A stretch of DNA of 64,000 nt from Bin87 sp963666865 (GCA_963666865.1 OY763072.1:1240001-1304000), one strand, 5' to 3'; positions 51,929 to 60,568 are shown, counted from the first letter of the stretch. Made by a program: numbers and translations. Notes: generated by a model from the sequence alone, not told the origin.

Positions 51929-54340
51929 TTAGTGCTGGTGGCCGTGACCATGGTCGTGACCGTGTCCGTGGTCATGCCCGTGGCCGTTGCCGGTGTAGCC
52001 GCTGGCCTGAATCGCCCGCCACACCTTTTCGGGGGTCAGCGGCATATCCAGGCCGGATATGCCCAGCGGCTTGAGCGCGTCCATGACCGCGCTGTAGATA
52101 GCGGCGGTGGAGGCGATGGTTCCCGTCTCGCCGATGCCCTTCACGCCCAGCGGGTTATGAGGCGACGGCGTGACCGTGGAATGCACCTCAATGTCCGGCA
52201 CCAGGTGGGCGCGGGGAATGGCGTAGTCCATCATCGAGCCGGTGAGCAGTTGGCCGTTGTCGTCATAGACCGCGCCTTCCCAGAGGGCCTGGCCGGCTCC
52301 CTGCACCACGCCGCCGTGAACCTGACCTTCCACTATGAGAGGGTTGATCTGCGGGCCGCAGTCGTCAACGGCCACGTAGCGGTCCAGCGTGATGTGCCCG
52401 TTGTCCGGGTCCACGCTGACGATAGCGGCGTGAGCCCCGAATGGATAGCTGAAGTTCTGCGGGTCGTAGTAGGTGCTGGCCTCCATGCCCGGCTCGATGC
52501 CTTCGGGCAGGTTCCAGGCCACGTTGGCCTGCAGGGCGACGTCCTGGATGCTCTGAGAGCGGTCCCGCGCGCCCCGGACGAAGAACTGGCCGTCCTCGTA
52601 CTCAATGTCGGCCTCGTCGGCCTCCAGCAGGTGCGCCGCGATGACCCGGGCCTTGTCCCGCAGCTTGCGCATGGTCAAGGCGACGGCGGCGCCGCCGACC
52701 ACGGTGGTGCGGCTGCCGTAGGTGCCCCAGCCCATGGGCGTGGTGTCGGTGTCGCCATGCACCACTTCCACGTCGTCCACGTCAACGCCGATTTCGTCGG
52801 CGACAATCTGGGCGAAGGTGGTCTCCTCACCCTGGCCGTGGGGCGACGTTCCGATGAACACGTTGACCTTGCCGGTGGCGTAGATGCGGACGGTGGCCGA
52901 TTCCCACAGACCGCCGCCGAAGCCCACCGCGCCGGCCACCTGGGAGGGGCCAAGCCCGCAGATCTCGCAATAGCAGGCAATACCGATACCCCGGAAGGTG
53001 CCGTGCTCGCGCTCGTGTTCCTGGTCATGGCGGAACCCGTCGTAGTTGACGTGGCCCAGCAGCGCGTCCAGCGTGGCGGAGTAGTTGCCGCTATCGTAGG
53101 TGATGCCGATGGCAACGTCCCGGTTGTTCTCAAAGGGTTCGATGAGGTTGCGCCGTCTCACTTCCACCGAGTCGATGCCCACGGCGTCGCCGACCTTGTC
53201 CATCAGCCGTTCCAGCAGGAAGGTGGCTTCGGGCCGGCCGGCGCCGCGATACGCCTCGACGGGCGTGGAGTTGGTGAACACGCCGTACACGTCGGCTTTG
53301 ATGTTGGCAATGTCGTAGGGGCCGGAGTACATCAAGCCGTGCAGGATGGTCGGAATGCCCGGCGCGGCGGTGGACAGGTAGGCCCCCATGCCGGCATAGA
53401 CCACGCTGCGCACGCCGGTGACCTTGCCGCTGGCGTCGGCGGCCATCTCCACGTATTCCACGTGATCCCGGCCGTGCGTTGTGGCGACGTAGTTCTCGGT
53501 GCGAGTCTCCGTCCACTTCACCGGCACGCCCAGCTGCATGGAGCAGAAGGCCGTAATCATCTCCCAGGGATAGACGGCAATCTTGGAGCCGAACCCGCCG
53601 CCGACCTCCGGCGCGATGACGCGGATCTTGTGCTCGGCGATGCCGGTGACCAGGCAAGTCACGAACCGGGCAATGTGTGGGTTCTGCGTGGTGTTCCACA
53701 GGGTCAACTCGCCCATGGCCGCCGACCACGACGCGATGGCGGAGCGGGTTTCCATGGGGGTGGGTATCAGCTTCTGCTGGTTGATGGTCTCGCTGACTGT
53801 TATGGCGGCGTCGGCGAAGGCGGCGTCGGTGTCGCCGCCGGCGGCCACCCAGTGGAACGCCTGGTTGTTGGGAGCGTCCTCGTGGAGTTGAGGCGCGGCG
53901 TCGGCCAGGGCCGCTTCGGGGTTGATGATGGCCGGCAGCGGCTCATATCCAACCTCGATGAGTTCCAGGGCGTCCTCGGCTTGGTAGCGGTTCTCCGCCA
54001 CCACCACGGCCACGGCGTCGCCCACGTAGCGGACCACGTCGGTAGCAATGGCAGGATAGGCCACCGCCTTGAGGTCGGAGTCAGGGATGGCCCAGGCGCA
54101 TGGGATGGGGTTCAGCACGCCGTCCGTGTCCGCGCCGGTATAGACGGCTCGCACGCCGGGGGCGGATTTAGCCGCGTCGGTATTGATGCCGGTGATGCGG
54201 GCGTGAGCGTGGGGGCTGCGCAGAATGGCCGCGTGGACCATGCCGGCCAGCTTGATGTCGTCGGTGTAGGCGGCCTGTCCGGTGATCAGGCGGGGATCCT
54301 CCCTGCGCCGGATGCCGGAGCCGAATATGCGGGTAGTCAT
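51929..54340 (-). CDS. CoxL-type molybdenum-binding subunit, form II, with His-rich tail
   Basis: An 803-residue Mo-MCD hydroxylase large subunit: RREDPRLITGQAAYTDDIKLAGMVHAAILRSPHAHARI at the start, PEVGGGFGSK in the Mo domain, and AYRGAGRPEA near residue 360. AYRGAGR marks form II; true CO dehydrogenases have AYxCSFR, so CO oxidation is unlikely to be the main role. ELGVDVDDVEVVHGDTDTTP-type and GIGETGTIAS (catalytic Glu region) follow. The last 20 residues are an alternating His/Gly/Asp run, a likely metal-binding tail. It oxidises an aldehyde, purine or similar substrate. Its stop is 30 bases before the CoxM gene. Confidence 0.93.
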   Translation of the reverse strand: MTTRIFGSGIRRREDPRLITGQAAYTDDIKLAGMVHAAILRSPHAHARITGINTDAAKSAPGVRAVYTGADTDGVLNPIPCAWAIPDSDLKAVAYPAIATDVVRYVGDAVAVVVAENRYQAEDALELIEVGYEPLPAIINPEAALADAAPQLHEDAPNNQAFHWVAAGGDTDAAFADAAITVSETINQQKLIPTPMETRSAIASWSAAMGELTLWNTTQNPHIARFVTCLVTGIAEHKIRVIAPEVGGGFGSKIAVYPWEMITAFCSMQLGVPVKWTETRTENYVATTHGRDHVEYVEMAADASGKVTGVRSVVYAGMGAYLSTAAPGIPTILHGLMYSGPYDIANIKADVYGVFTNSTPVEAYRGAGRPEATFLLERLMDKVGDAVGIDSVEVRRRNLIEPFENNRDVAIGITYDSGNYSATLDALLGHVNYDGFRHDQEHEREHGTFRGIGIACYCEICGLGPSQVAGAVGFGGGLWESATVRIYATGKVNVFIGTSPHGQGEETTFAQIVADEIGVDVDDVEVVHGDTDTTPMGWGTYGSRTTVVGGAAVALTMRKLRDKARVIAAHLLEADEADIEYEDGQFFVRGARDRSQSIQDVALQANVAWNLPEGIEPGMEASTYYDPQNFSYPFGAHAAIVSVDPDNGHITLDRYVAVDDCGPQINPLIVEGQVHGGVVQGAGQALWEGAVYDDNGQLLTGSMMDYAIPRAHLVPDIEVHSTVTPSPHNPLGVKGIGETGTIASTAAIYSAVMDALKPLGISGLDMPLTPEKVWRAIQASGYTGNGHGHDHGHGHDHGHGHQH

Positions 54341-54344
54341 GGCA

Positions 54345-54824
54345 TCAGCCTCCTTGTCCGGCAGCGGCGGCGGCCAGAGCGGCCCTGACGATGTTGTTGT
54401 AGCCGGTGCAGCGGCACATATTGCCTTCCAGCCCGGCGCGCACTTCCTCGGCGGACGGGTTGGGGTTCCGCTCCAGTATCTCCGTCACCGACATGATCAT
54501 GCCGGCGGTGCAGTAACCGCACTGGAGGCCGTGCTGGTTCCAGAAGGCTTCCTGCACGGCGGTCAGGTTGCCGTCTTGGGCCAGCCCTTCGATGGTGGTA
54601 ACGTCCGCGCCGTCGGCTTGTGCGGCGAAGGCGGTGCAGGACTTGGTGGTTACGCCGTTCATTCGCACGACACACGCGCCGCATTGACTCGTGTCGCAGC
54701 CGATCTTGGTTCCGGTGAGATTCAGGGTCTCCCGCAGGAAGTGAACCAGCAGGGTGCGCGGCTCCACCTCGGCGGAATGGGAGCGGCCATTCACGGTGAT
54801 CGTGATGGGTACTTTATTGGGCAA
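54345..54824 (-). CDS. CoxS-type [2Fe-2S] subunit, xanthine/CO dehydrogenase family
   Basis: A 159-residue Fe-S subunit: an N-terminal plant-type [2Fe-2S] cluster (CDTSQCGACVVRMNGVTTKSC) and a C-terminal four-helix [2Fe-2S] domain (CGYCTAGMIMSV, MCRCTGYNNIVRA). It carries electrons from the molybdenum site to the flavin. It is the first gene of the operon, order S-L-M; CoxL starts four bases after its stop. The ATG is preceded by AGGAGG. Confidence 0.94.
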   Translation of the reverse strand: MPNKVPITITVNGRSHSAEVEPRTLLVHFLRETLNLTGTKIGCDTSQCGACVVRMNGVTTKSCTAFAAQADGADVTTIEGLAQDGNLTAVQEAFWNQHGLQCGYCTAGMIMSVTEILERNPNPSAEEVRAGLEGNMCRCTGYNNIVRAALAAAAAGQGG

Positions 54825-55147
54825 AATACACCTCCTCTGTCAGAAAACCCGCCGAATAGGGCGGAGCGGCAAGGATGAGGTAGTGATCGAGGCCAGCCGA
54901 CAGCGGCGTGCAGCGTCGGCAGCCGTGCGGCAGTATAGACGGCGGGCCGGCGGGCGGTCAAATTGCGGTTAGGTGGCATCAGTTCGTGCACAAAATGCCT
55001 CTTTATGTAATGTCAGAAAATCGCTTGCTATCCTTGACAGCAAGCGATTTGTTGACATAGATTCGGCAAGGCAACTCACTTTCAATCGTAAAGCGCCAAC
55101 AAAATCGCCTAATTCGATAATTGCTCATCTACTTGGAGGCCACTGGT
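54825..55147. other. Divergent intergenic region with a perfect 12-bp inverted repeat
   Basis: This 323-base region lies between the CoxS-type start (minus) and the DUF4190 gene (plus). Its main feature is AAATCGCTTGCT (55018-55029) and AGCAAGCGATTT (55039-55050) around a nine-base spacer, a hairpin or dyad without a T tract. Two TTGACA hexamers (55034 and 55052) follow or overlap it, but neither has a good -10 at proper spacing. The dyad could be an operator for either neighbour. I see no gene here. Confidence 0.5.
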
Positions 55148-55399
55148 ATGGGAGTTGCGGGCATGGTCCTGGGGATCCTGGCGGTGGTGTTCTTCTGGGT
55201 TCCCATTCTCAACTGGATCTTGATACTGGTTGGCTTGCCGTTGTCGATCGTGGGCTTGGTGGTGGGCAAGCAACGGGGCGAGCCGACGGGCATGGCGATT
55301 GCCGGCATCGTGCTGAACTGCATCCCGATCGTCATCAACATCATTGTCATCGTGGCTATCGGCTCCTTCCTTGGCCTCCTGGCCGGGCTATTAGGTTAG
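55148..55399 (+). CDS. DUF4190-type small membrane protein
   Basis: An 83-residue protein made of two hydrophobic helices joined by GKQRGEPTGMAIAGIVLN, the DUF4190 pattern (MVLGILAVVFFWVP...GLPLSIVGLVVGKQRG). Such proteins are small inner-membrane proteins of unknown role. ATG 55148 is chosen because GGAGG lies ten bases upstream; TTG at 55121 could extend it. A TM2-domain gene follows on the same strand. Confidence 0.75.
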   Translation: MGVAGMVLGILAVVFFWVPILNWILILVGLPLSIVGLVVGKQRGEPTGMAIAGIVLNCIPIVINIIVIVAIGSFLGLLAGLLG

Positions 55400-55451
55400 C
55401 GGACAGGCTTCGGGATTGTCGCGCTGCTGTGGAATTTTGGCAGGTATCTTC

Positions 55452-55955
55452 ATGAAAGGGCAGGTTCTGGACTTTTCAGTGCAATCCAATTCCGGAGTCA
55501 TCTCCGGCGACGACGGTAATCGGTATTCATTCACTGGCGACAGCTGGCAGGAACCCAGCGTTCCCCAGCGTGGGATGCGTGTTGATTTTGACCCCGATGG
55601 CAACATCGCCATGGCGATTTATACCGAAGCCGCTGTCACCCCTCAGCCATCCGCCGAAGTTGCCCACGGGCAGCAACCCAGCAAAAGCAAAATTGCGGCC
55701 GGTCTGCTGGCGATTTTCTTGGGCGGCCTGGGTATCCACAAATTCTACCTCGGGTATATGGGAGCCGGCCTCATTTACCTGGCTTTATGGCTGGTAGTGT
55801 TCGTCAGCAGTTGCACCATCATCGGGTTGGTGGTGGCAATTCCATTGGCCTTCGCAATCTGGATCGTAGTTCTCATCGAAGGCATCATTTACCTGACAAA
55901 ATCCGACGAAGATTTTCACGAAACCTACGTGGTCAACCAAAGGATGTTTTTCTGA
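55452..55955 (+). CDS. TM2 domain protein with N-terminal OB/cold-shock-like segment
   Basis: A 167-residue protein. The first 45 residues (MKGQVLDFSVQSNSGVISGD...NRYSFTGDSWQE...PQRGMRVDFD) look like a cold-shock-type OB fold. A polar linker follows, then a TM2 domain (KIAAGLLAIFLGGLGIHKFYLGYMGAGLIYLALWL...LIEGIIYLTKSDEDF) with two membrane helices and the conserved DEDF end. The role is unknown; in other bacteria TM2 proteins carry varied partner domains. The start is ATG 55452; the frame is open to 55416. Confidence 0.75.
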   Translation: MKGQVLDFSVQSNSGVISGDDGNRYSFTGDSWQEPSVPQRGMRVDFDPDGNIAMAIYTEAAVTPQPSAEVAHGQQPSKSKIAAGLLAIFLGGLGIHKFYLGYMGAGLIYLALWLVVFVSSCTIIGLVVAIPLAFAIWIVVLIEGIIYLTKSDEDFHETYVVNQRMFF

Positions 55956-56068
55956 AATCAATGGGCGCGCTTTGCCTATGGTCCCGTCGCTAATGGCTGA
56001 CGGCTGCCTCTGGAATGGCATCCGCTCCTTGAACTCCAGCCAATGACGATGACGGATAGTCTTTTATC

Positions 56069-57334
56069 ATGGCGACGAACGGCAACGAAACCCCAGACCG
56101 CGAACCGGAACCCTAGCCGCAGCCGCCGGTCGGCCAGCCTGCCGCCGGCCTGTTCGGCATCCCCACCAGGTGGCTGCTCATCGGCGGCGGTGGTGGCGGC
56201 GCGGTTCTGGTGGTCGTCATCGTAGTGGTCCTGCTGTTCGTCACGGGCGTCATCGGCGGCGGCAACCCGCAGCCCGCCTCCGTCCTGGACCTGGTTCCCG
56301 ACGACGCCGAAGTCGTCACCCTGATGGACGTGGGACGTATCCTGGATAACGACCTCCTTGCCGAGGAATTCTTCGATGAACGCGACTGGGAGGATCTCGA
56401 AGATGATTTGGGGATTAACCCCGAGGACCTGTCCGAGATGGTTGTGGCAATGTGGGGAGGCGGTGAAGTCGTCGTAATGAGCGGCAATTTTGACCTCGAT
56501 TACATCAGGGAGGAATTGGAGGACCAGGACAGCGAAGAGAATTCCTACCGGGGTTACGAAGTGTGGGAGGACCCCGACGGGTCGGCGGGTGCATTGCTGG
56601 ACGGATATATCGTTTTCTCCGATACCACCAGGCCGGTGGAGAACGTGCTGAAGAACCTGTACAACGGCTCCGGTTCCCTGGCGCAAGCCGATGAAGACAA
56701 CGAGATGAAACAGATCTTGGACAAGGTGGGCAGCGGGTTTGTGGTGTTCGGGGTAACCGGCGACATCTGCTGGGTGGAGCGTTGCGAGGGCTATGGCTGG
56801 GCCATGGCCGAGGTGGACGAGAGCGACGAGGAGGCCCGGGTTGAAATCGCCCTACTGTTCCGCAACGAGCGCGGCGCGGAACGGGCCGCCGACGATTACG
56901 ACGAGGTGGCCGACTTTTTGGAGCAGGAAGGACTCGACATCGAGGACACCGAAGCCGACGGCGCTTTCGTCGTGGGAGAGGCGATACAAGACTTGGCAGA
57001 GGAAGAAACACGGGGTGCGGAGGCGCCGCGGGGGACGGTAGCTCAGGTAGCGCCCACAGCAGCGCCGGCGAAGGTCGTCGCTGCCACAGCAATGCCGGCA
57101 GCGCAGTCAGCTCATCGGGAAGAGTATCTCAGTGTATGCCGGCGAGAAATAGCTTCCGAGCTTGAACCTTCCGAAGTTCGGAGTTTTTGTGAATGTTCCT
57201 GGGAGGGCCTTGTCGAGGCGGGTATTGACCGACGCGATGTACTGACAACGGTGGAAGAGTACGTGGAAGGGCAAGATTCAAGAGTGGACTTGGTGATTGA
57301 AAATTGCGCGTTCATGGCCGCGCTTGGAGGCTGA
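56069..57334 (+). pseudogene. Membrane-anchored acidic protein with in-frame amber near its start, hypothetical
   Basis: The frame from ATG 56069 encodes MATNGNETPDREPEP, then TAG at 56114-56116, then continues without break as PQPPVGQPAAGLFGIPTRWLLIGGG, a Gly/Val-rich transmembrane segment, and a long acidic domain to TGA at 57332-57334. So one amber codon separates the likely start from the rest. Translation could resume at GTG 56210 or another weak start, keeping most of the helix. The external domain is rich in Asp/Glu, with GSGSLAQADEDNEMKQILDKVGSGFVVFG, and ends in a Cys-bearing helical part (CRREIASELEPSEVRSFCECSWEG). The family is unknown. An error or CAG-to-TAG mutation is possible. 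Confidence 0.55.
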
Positions 57335-57411
57335 CCCAGCGGACGGGTGTGAGGGCCGGTTGGGAGGAAAGAGACGATAACGGCGAAAATCCGGGACATT
57401 GCCATCATATC

Positions 57412-57606
57412 ATGGCGCTGTCCATTGCAGCGCTGAGTCTGGTCCTGGTGGCAACCGTAATCGCGCTTTACCCCAGCGTCAGCGATGTGCTCGCAAGCCT
57501 GAGCGACGCCTCCGCAACAATGAACCGCGCCCTGGGCGATATCGAAAGCGCCGCTGAGTCCTTCGTCGAGCTGGCCAACCGGGCGCTGGAGGAGATCGAC
57601 GAATGA
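57412..57606 (+). CDS. Small membrane protein with amphipathic tail, hypothetical
   Basis: A 64-residue frame: a hydrophobic helix (MALSIAALSLVLVATVIALYPSV) then an amphipathic helical tail (LSDASATMNRALGDIESAAESFVELANRALEEID). It matches the beginning of the protein at 60612-61046 (VMLLTLYPSV...), so the two are related. Upstream, another frame encodes KIRDIAII, as in the relative, which suggests the original gene started earlier and lost or gained a base. Its stop overlaps the next start (ATGA). Confidence 0.5.
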   Translation: MALSIAALSLVLVATVIALYPSVSDVLASLSDASATMNRALGDIESAAESFVELANRALEEIDE

Positions 57607-58388
57607 TCAGCAGGCGTTGGTTGGTTTTTGTCCCGGCCATTTTCGCGCTGGCGTCGTTTGCGGCGTTGTCGCATTCCACGGCCTCCGCCCAGGCGCCCGC
57701 CGTGCCTCCGGCAATCGTGGCCGGCACGGCTTGGCTGCATGGCGAGCTGGCGCCGCCCGGCACTCCCGTAATAGCAACCCAAGGAGACACCGTGTTGGCT
57801 CACGGGCTGGTTCGCGATCAAGGTCGGTTCGGGCTGCTCGAAATCGGGAAGCCACCCGTGGGAAATACGGTCAATTTTATGGTGGGCGGCGCACGCGCCG
57901 ATTATGAACTGACCTGGCGCAGCGGATTGCGGCGGGCTGACTTGGAACTGCGTGCGCCAGCCGGAGCGCAGCCGCAGGCTACCGCGACGCCACTTCCCAC
58001 GGCCACCACCCGGCCCACAAATACGCCGGCGCCGACGCCTGTTATGGTTGCAGGGCCGGCCGGGCCGCCCGGCGAACGAGGCCCGGCCGGCCCACCGGGC
58101 GTTGCCGGCCCGCCAGGTGCCCAGGGCGAGCGGGGCCCAGCCGGCCCGCCCGGTCCCGAAGGACCCGAGGGTCCCGAAGGTCCGGAAGGCGAGGAGGGAC
58201 CCCGGGGCCGCACCGCCGCATCCAGCGACAGCGGTTATGGCATATACACGCTGGGTGCGGCCGGCGTGGCGGCGCTGCTGGCCTTGGCTGCCCTGGTGGT
58301 GAGCATCATCGCGGTGTCGCGCCGGACCGGCGCGACACCGACAGCCGGGACGGAAACTCGCCACGACGAGGACGAATCCGCTGGCTGA
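57603..58388 (+). CDS. Exported collagen-like repeat protein with C-terminal membrane anchor
   Basis: A 261-residue protein. A signal peptide (about residues 1-30, WLVFVPAIFALASFAALSHSTASA) is followed by a beta-rich domain (about 35-120), a Thr/Pro linker, about 15 Gly-X-Y triplets (GPAGPPGERGPAGPPG... then EGPEGPEG), and one transmembrane helix (about 218-242) with a polar tail. Collagen-like triplets suggest a trimeric stalk on the cell surface. It overlaps the preceding small gene by four bases. The role is unknown, possibly adhesion. Confidence 0.8.
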   Translation: MISRRWLVFVPAIFALASFAALSHSTASAQAPAVPPAIVAGTAWLHGELAPPGTPVIATQGDTVLAHGLVRDQGRFGLLEIGKPPVGNTVNFMVGGARADYELTWRSGLRRADLELRAPAGAQPQATATPLPTATTRPTNTPAPTPVMVAGPAGPPGERGPAGPPGVAGPPGAQGERGPAGPPGPEGPEGPEGPEGEEGPRGRTAASSDSGYGIYTLGAAGVAALLALAALVVSIIAVSRRTGATPTAGTETRHDEDESAG

Positions 58389-58407
58389 GCGACGGCGCGT
58401 TTTTTTC

Positions 58408-58914
58408 CTAAACCCCCATCACCGCGCTGCGCCGTTCTACGATAACCGTATCGCGCCAGAGGCCGTGGAGCATGGCGACGCGCTTGCGCCGGCCCAGGAT
58501 GCGAAAACCGCAGGCCAGATGGATGGCGATGCTGGCCTGATTCTCGGGGAAGATGCTGCTCTGCAACGTCCAGAAGCCGGCGGTTTCGGTCTGCTTTACA
58601 AACTCTGCCAGTAGAGTTTTGCCTATCCCCAAACCCCGGTGCGCTTCGTCCACGTAGATGCTGTGCTCGGCTACGCCGGCGTAGCAGGCCCGGCTGGACA
58701 CCGGCGACAGGGCGGCCCAGGCAATCACCGCACCATTGCGGCGCGCCACCAGCCGGCAGGAGGGAAGATGGTTGCGATCCCACGTATCCCAATCCGGCGC
58801 TTGCGTCTCAAAGGTTGCGTTGCCGGTGGCGATGCCGTCGGCGTAGATGCGGCGGACGGCGGGCCAGTCCGCCGTCGTCATCGGTTCGATCAAAATGTCA
58901 GTTAGTTGGGGCAT
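58408..58914 (-). CDS. GNAT family N-acetyltransferase, phosphinothricin acetyltransferase-like
   Basis: A 168-residue GNAT: ADWPAVRRIYADGIATGNATFETQAPDWDTWDRNHLPS is the usual N-terminus of the phosphinothricin/methionine-sulfone acetyltransferase group, followed by the acetyl-CoA loop HRGLGIGKTLLAEFV and FRILGRRKRVAMLHGLWRDTVIVER. It probably acetylates a small amine, but the substrate is not determined. It is convergent with the collagen-like gene. Confidence 0.92.
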   Translation of the reverse strand: MPQLTDILIEPMTTADWPAVRRIYADGIATGNATFETQAPDWDTWDRNHLPSCRLVARRNGAVIAWAALSPVSSRACYAGVAEHSIYVDEAHRGLGIGKTLLAEFVKQTETAGFWTLQSSIFPENQASIAIHLACGFRILGRRKRVAMLHGLWRDTVIVERRSAVMGV

Positions 58915-58950
58915 AGTTTCAGCATACTATACAGCCGACCGCGACACCCC

Positions 58951-59049
58951 CGTCATTCCCGCGAAAGCGGGAATCCAGAAACTCCTGCGCTCAAGGAACG
59001 TTGCAGTTTGGAAAAGCTTCTGGATTCCGGATCAAGTCCGGAATGACGG
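58951..59049. repeat. Compound inverted-repeat element (CGTCATTCC-type), about 99 bp
   Basis: It begins CGTCATTCCCGCGAAAGCGG and ends with a different hairpin, CTGGATTCCGGATCAAGTCC then GGAATGACGG. So the two ends carry different loops but the same outer sequence. It lies between the GNAT and TlpA-like genes. Confidence 0.85.
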
Positions 59050-59148
59050 GAATAATCGAAAGGTCCTGCCGGCCGTGACGGGACGGTTTGACCGTGTTGG
59101 CGGCCAAACCTACAATGTGTCGCCCGCCAATACGGGAGATACGCTCCG

Positions 59149-59673
59149 GTGCAACTACCGCTCAAACGCCCGAAAATACCAGCGCGTCCGTTACGCGCGG
59201 CAATCGTAACGCTGGCAATCTTGCTATTGAGCGGGATAGCGGGTTGCTCGACGGGACAGCCAGCCGCCGACTTCACCCTGACCACCTTCGCCGGCGAGCG
59301 GTTTCGCCTGTCCGAGCAGCGCGGCAAGGCGGTGGTCATTAACTTCTGGTATCCGTCTTGTCCGCCCTGCCGGGATGAGATGCCAGCCTTCCAGGAGGTT
59401 TGGGAAGAGTATCAGGGGCGCAACGTCCGTTTCATCGGGCTTTTCGTGCCGCAGGGATTCGACACCGAGGTTGAGGCCCGCCAGTTTGTTGACGAACTGG
59501 GGCTGACCTTTGACTTTGCCACCGACGTGCGCGCCATGGTGGCCCAGGAATACGCCGTGCAGTTCTTTCCCACCACGTACTTCATCGACCAAGCGGGGCG
59601 GGTCCACGTTATGGAGATCAGCCGCATGGACTATGACCGCCTGACCGACCTACTGGACGACCTGCTGAGTTAG
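59149..59673 (+). CDS. TlpA/ResA-type thiol-disulfide oxidoreductase lipoprotein
   Basis: A 174-residue protein: a lipoprotein signal with lipobox LSGIAGC (Cys33), then a TlpA/redoxin domain with ADFTLTTFAGERFRLSEQRGKAVVINFW and the CPPC motif (Cys71, Cys74) in YPSCPPCRDEMP, and FPTTYFIDQAGRV. It is membrane-tethered on the outer face and probably keeps cytochrome c-type or other exported cysteines reduced. The start is GTG 59149. Confidence 0.92.
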   Translation: MQLPLKRPKIPARPLRAAIVTLAILLLSGIAGCSTGQPAADFTLTTFAGERFRLSEQRGKAVVINFWYPSCPPCRDEMPAFQEVWEEYQGRNVRFIGLFVPQGFDTEVEARQFVDELGLTFDFATDVRAMVAQEYAVQFFPTTYFIDQAGRVHVMEISRMDYDRLTDLLDDLLS

Positions 59674-59678
59674 CCGAT

Positions 59679-59706
59679 GTCATTGCGAGCGCAGCGCAGC
59701 AATCTC
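59679..59706. repeat. GTCATTGCGAGC...GCAATCTC-type dispersed repeat
   Basis: GTCATTGCGAGCGCAGCGCA then GCAATCTC, five bases after the TlpA-like stop. Second copy of the repeat at 40115-40144. Confidence 0.75.
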
Positions 59707-59735
59707 GTTGGAACCGCAACTGCCCGCGCCATATC

Positions 59736-60197
59736 ATGCCGGTTTTAGACGTCATCCTGCTCATCATACGCTGGGCCCACGCCCTGGCCGCCGTAACCTG
59801 GATCGGCGGCAGCCTGTTCATGCTGCTGGCGGCTCGGCCGGCGCTGCAAAACGCCGACGCCGATGGGTTGGTCGGCCGGATGTTGGCCGCCGAGTTCCGC
59901 CCCATTGTTGTTACCGCCATCGCCGTCCTGATTGTGACCGGCGTGATACTGACGGTGGACCGTCTGACGTCGGACGCCGCCGGCATCGCCTATACGGGGG
60001 TATTGGTCGCCAAAATCGTGCTGGCGGTGTACGCTTTTGCCGTCGCCTGGCTGCTTCCCCGGCGGCGACGCAACGATACGGCCCGTATTGGTCGCGCGCT
60101 ATCCGGTCCGGCCGCTCTGACCATCGTCGGCGTCATCGTGATCGGGCTGGCCGACGTGCTGGCCTGGCTTTTCGAGCGAGGATTGATTGGACCATGA
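59736..60197 (+). CDS. CopD-like four-helix membrane protein
   Basis: A 153-residue membrane protein with four hydrophobic helices. The first helix region IIRWAHALAAVTWIGGSLFML carries the histidine and tryptophan pattern seen in CopD/DUF2214-type proteins, and RRRRND marks a cytoplasmic loop. CopD-like proteins are linked to copper handling; here the function is inferred from the pattern only. It overlaps the Trm112 gene by four bases (ATGA). Confidence 0.75.
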   Translation: MPVLDVILLIIRWAHALAAVTWIGGSLFMLLAARPALQNADADGLVGRMLAAEFRPIVVTAIAVLIVTGVILTVDRLTSDAAGIAYTGVLVAKIVLAVYAFAVAWLLPRRRRNDTARIGRALSGPAALTIVGVIVIGLADVLAWLFERGLIGP

Positions 60198-60415
60198 GAA
60201 CCGACCTGCTGGACATCCTGGCCTGCCCGGTCTGCAAAGGCCCGTTGACTCTGGAGGCGGAAACCATCGCGCCCGACCATGCCCTCGACGCCGGCGAGGT
60301 GCTCACCGGCACGCTGACCTGTGCCCCCTGCGACGAGCGCTATCCCATCACCGACGGCATCCCCAACCTGCTGCCGCCGGACCTGCGGGACGCGGAGATG
60401 GCGGCTGGGCGCTAG
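60194..60415 (+). CDS. Trm112 family zinc-binding protein
   Basis: A 73-residue protein with LLDILACPVCKGPL and LTCAPCDERYPITDGIPNLLPPD, the two Cys pairs (CPVC and CAPC) that bind zinc in Trm112-like proteins. These small proteins activate methyltransferases in eukaryotes; in bacteria (YcaR-type) the partner is unclear. Its ATG overlaps the CopD-like stop. Confidence 0.92.
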   Translation: MRTDLLDILACPVCKGPLTLEAETIAPDHALDAGEVLTGTLTCAPCDERYPITDGIPNLLPPDLRDAEMAAGR

Positions 60416-60429
60416 GTTTTGTTGAAATT

Positions 60430-60475
60430 TTGAATTTTGTTCGTTACTCCGGTTGAATTTTATTCGTCATTCCGG
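60430..60475 (+). repeat. 23-bp tandem duplication
   Basis: Two imperfect copies of a 23-base unit starting TTGAATTTTGTTCGTTACTC (60430 and 60453). The second runs into the inverted-repeat element at 60465, so duplication may have happened with or next to that element. Confidence 0.75.
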
Positions 60476-60568
60476 CGAAAGCCGGAATCCAGAGATTGCG
60501 ATATGAAGAAACGGGAAGGATCGCTTGCGATTTCGACCACTGGATTCCCGCTTTCGCGGGAATGACGG
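60465..60568. repeat. Compound inverted-repeat element (CGTCATTCC-type), about 104 bp
   Basis: It begins CGTCATTCCGGCGAAAGCCG and ends CTGGATTCCCGCTTTCGCGG then GAATGACGG. Between the two hairpins lie about 50 unrelated bases. It sits between Trm112 and the convergent membrane-protein gene. Confidence 0.85.

Noticed and set aside
51011..54388. 1125-residue plus-strand frame across the CoxSLM genes
   Set aside because: Antisense shadow of three clear subunits on the minus strand; rich in Gly/Val/His from reverse codons.
51929..54824. Aerobic CO dehydrogenase proper
   Set aside because: The large subunit has AYRGAGR, the form II motif, not the AYxCSFR of true CO dehydrogenase.
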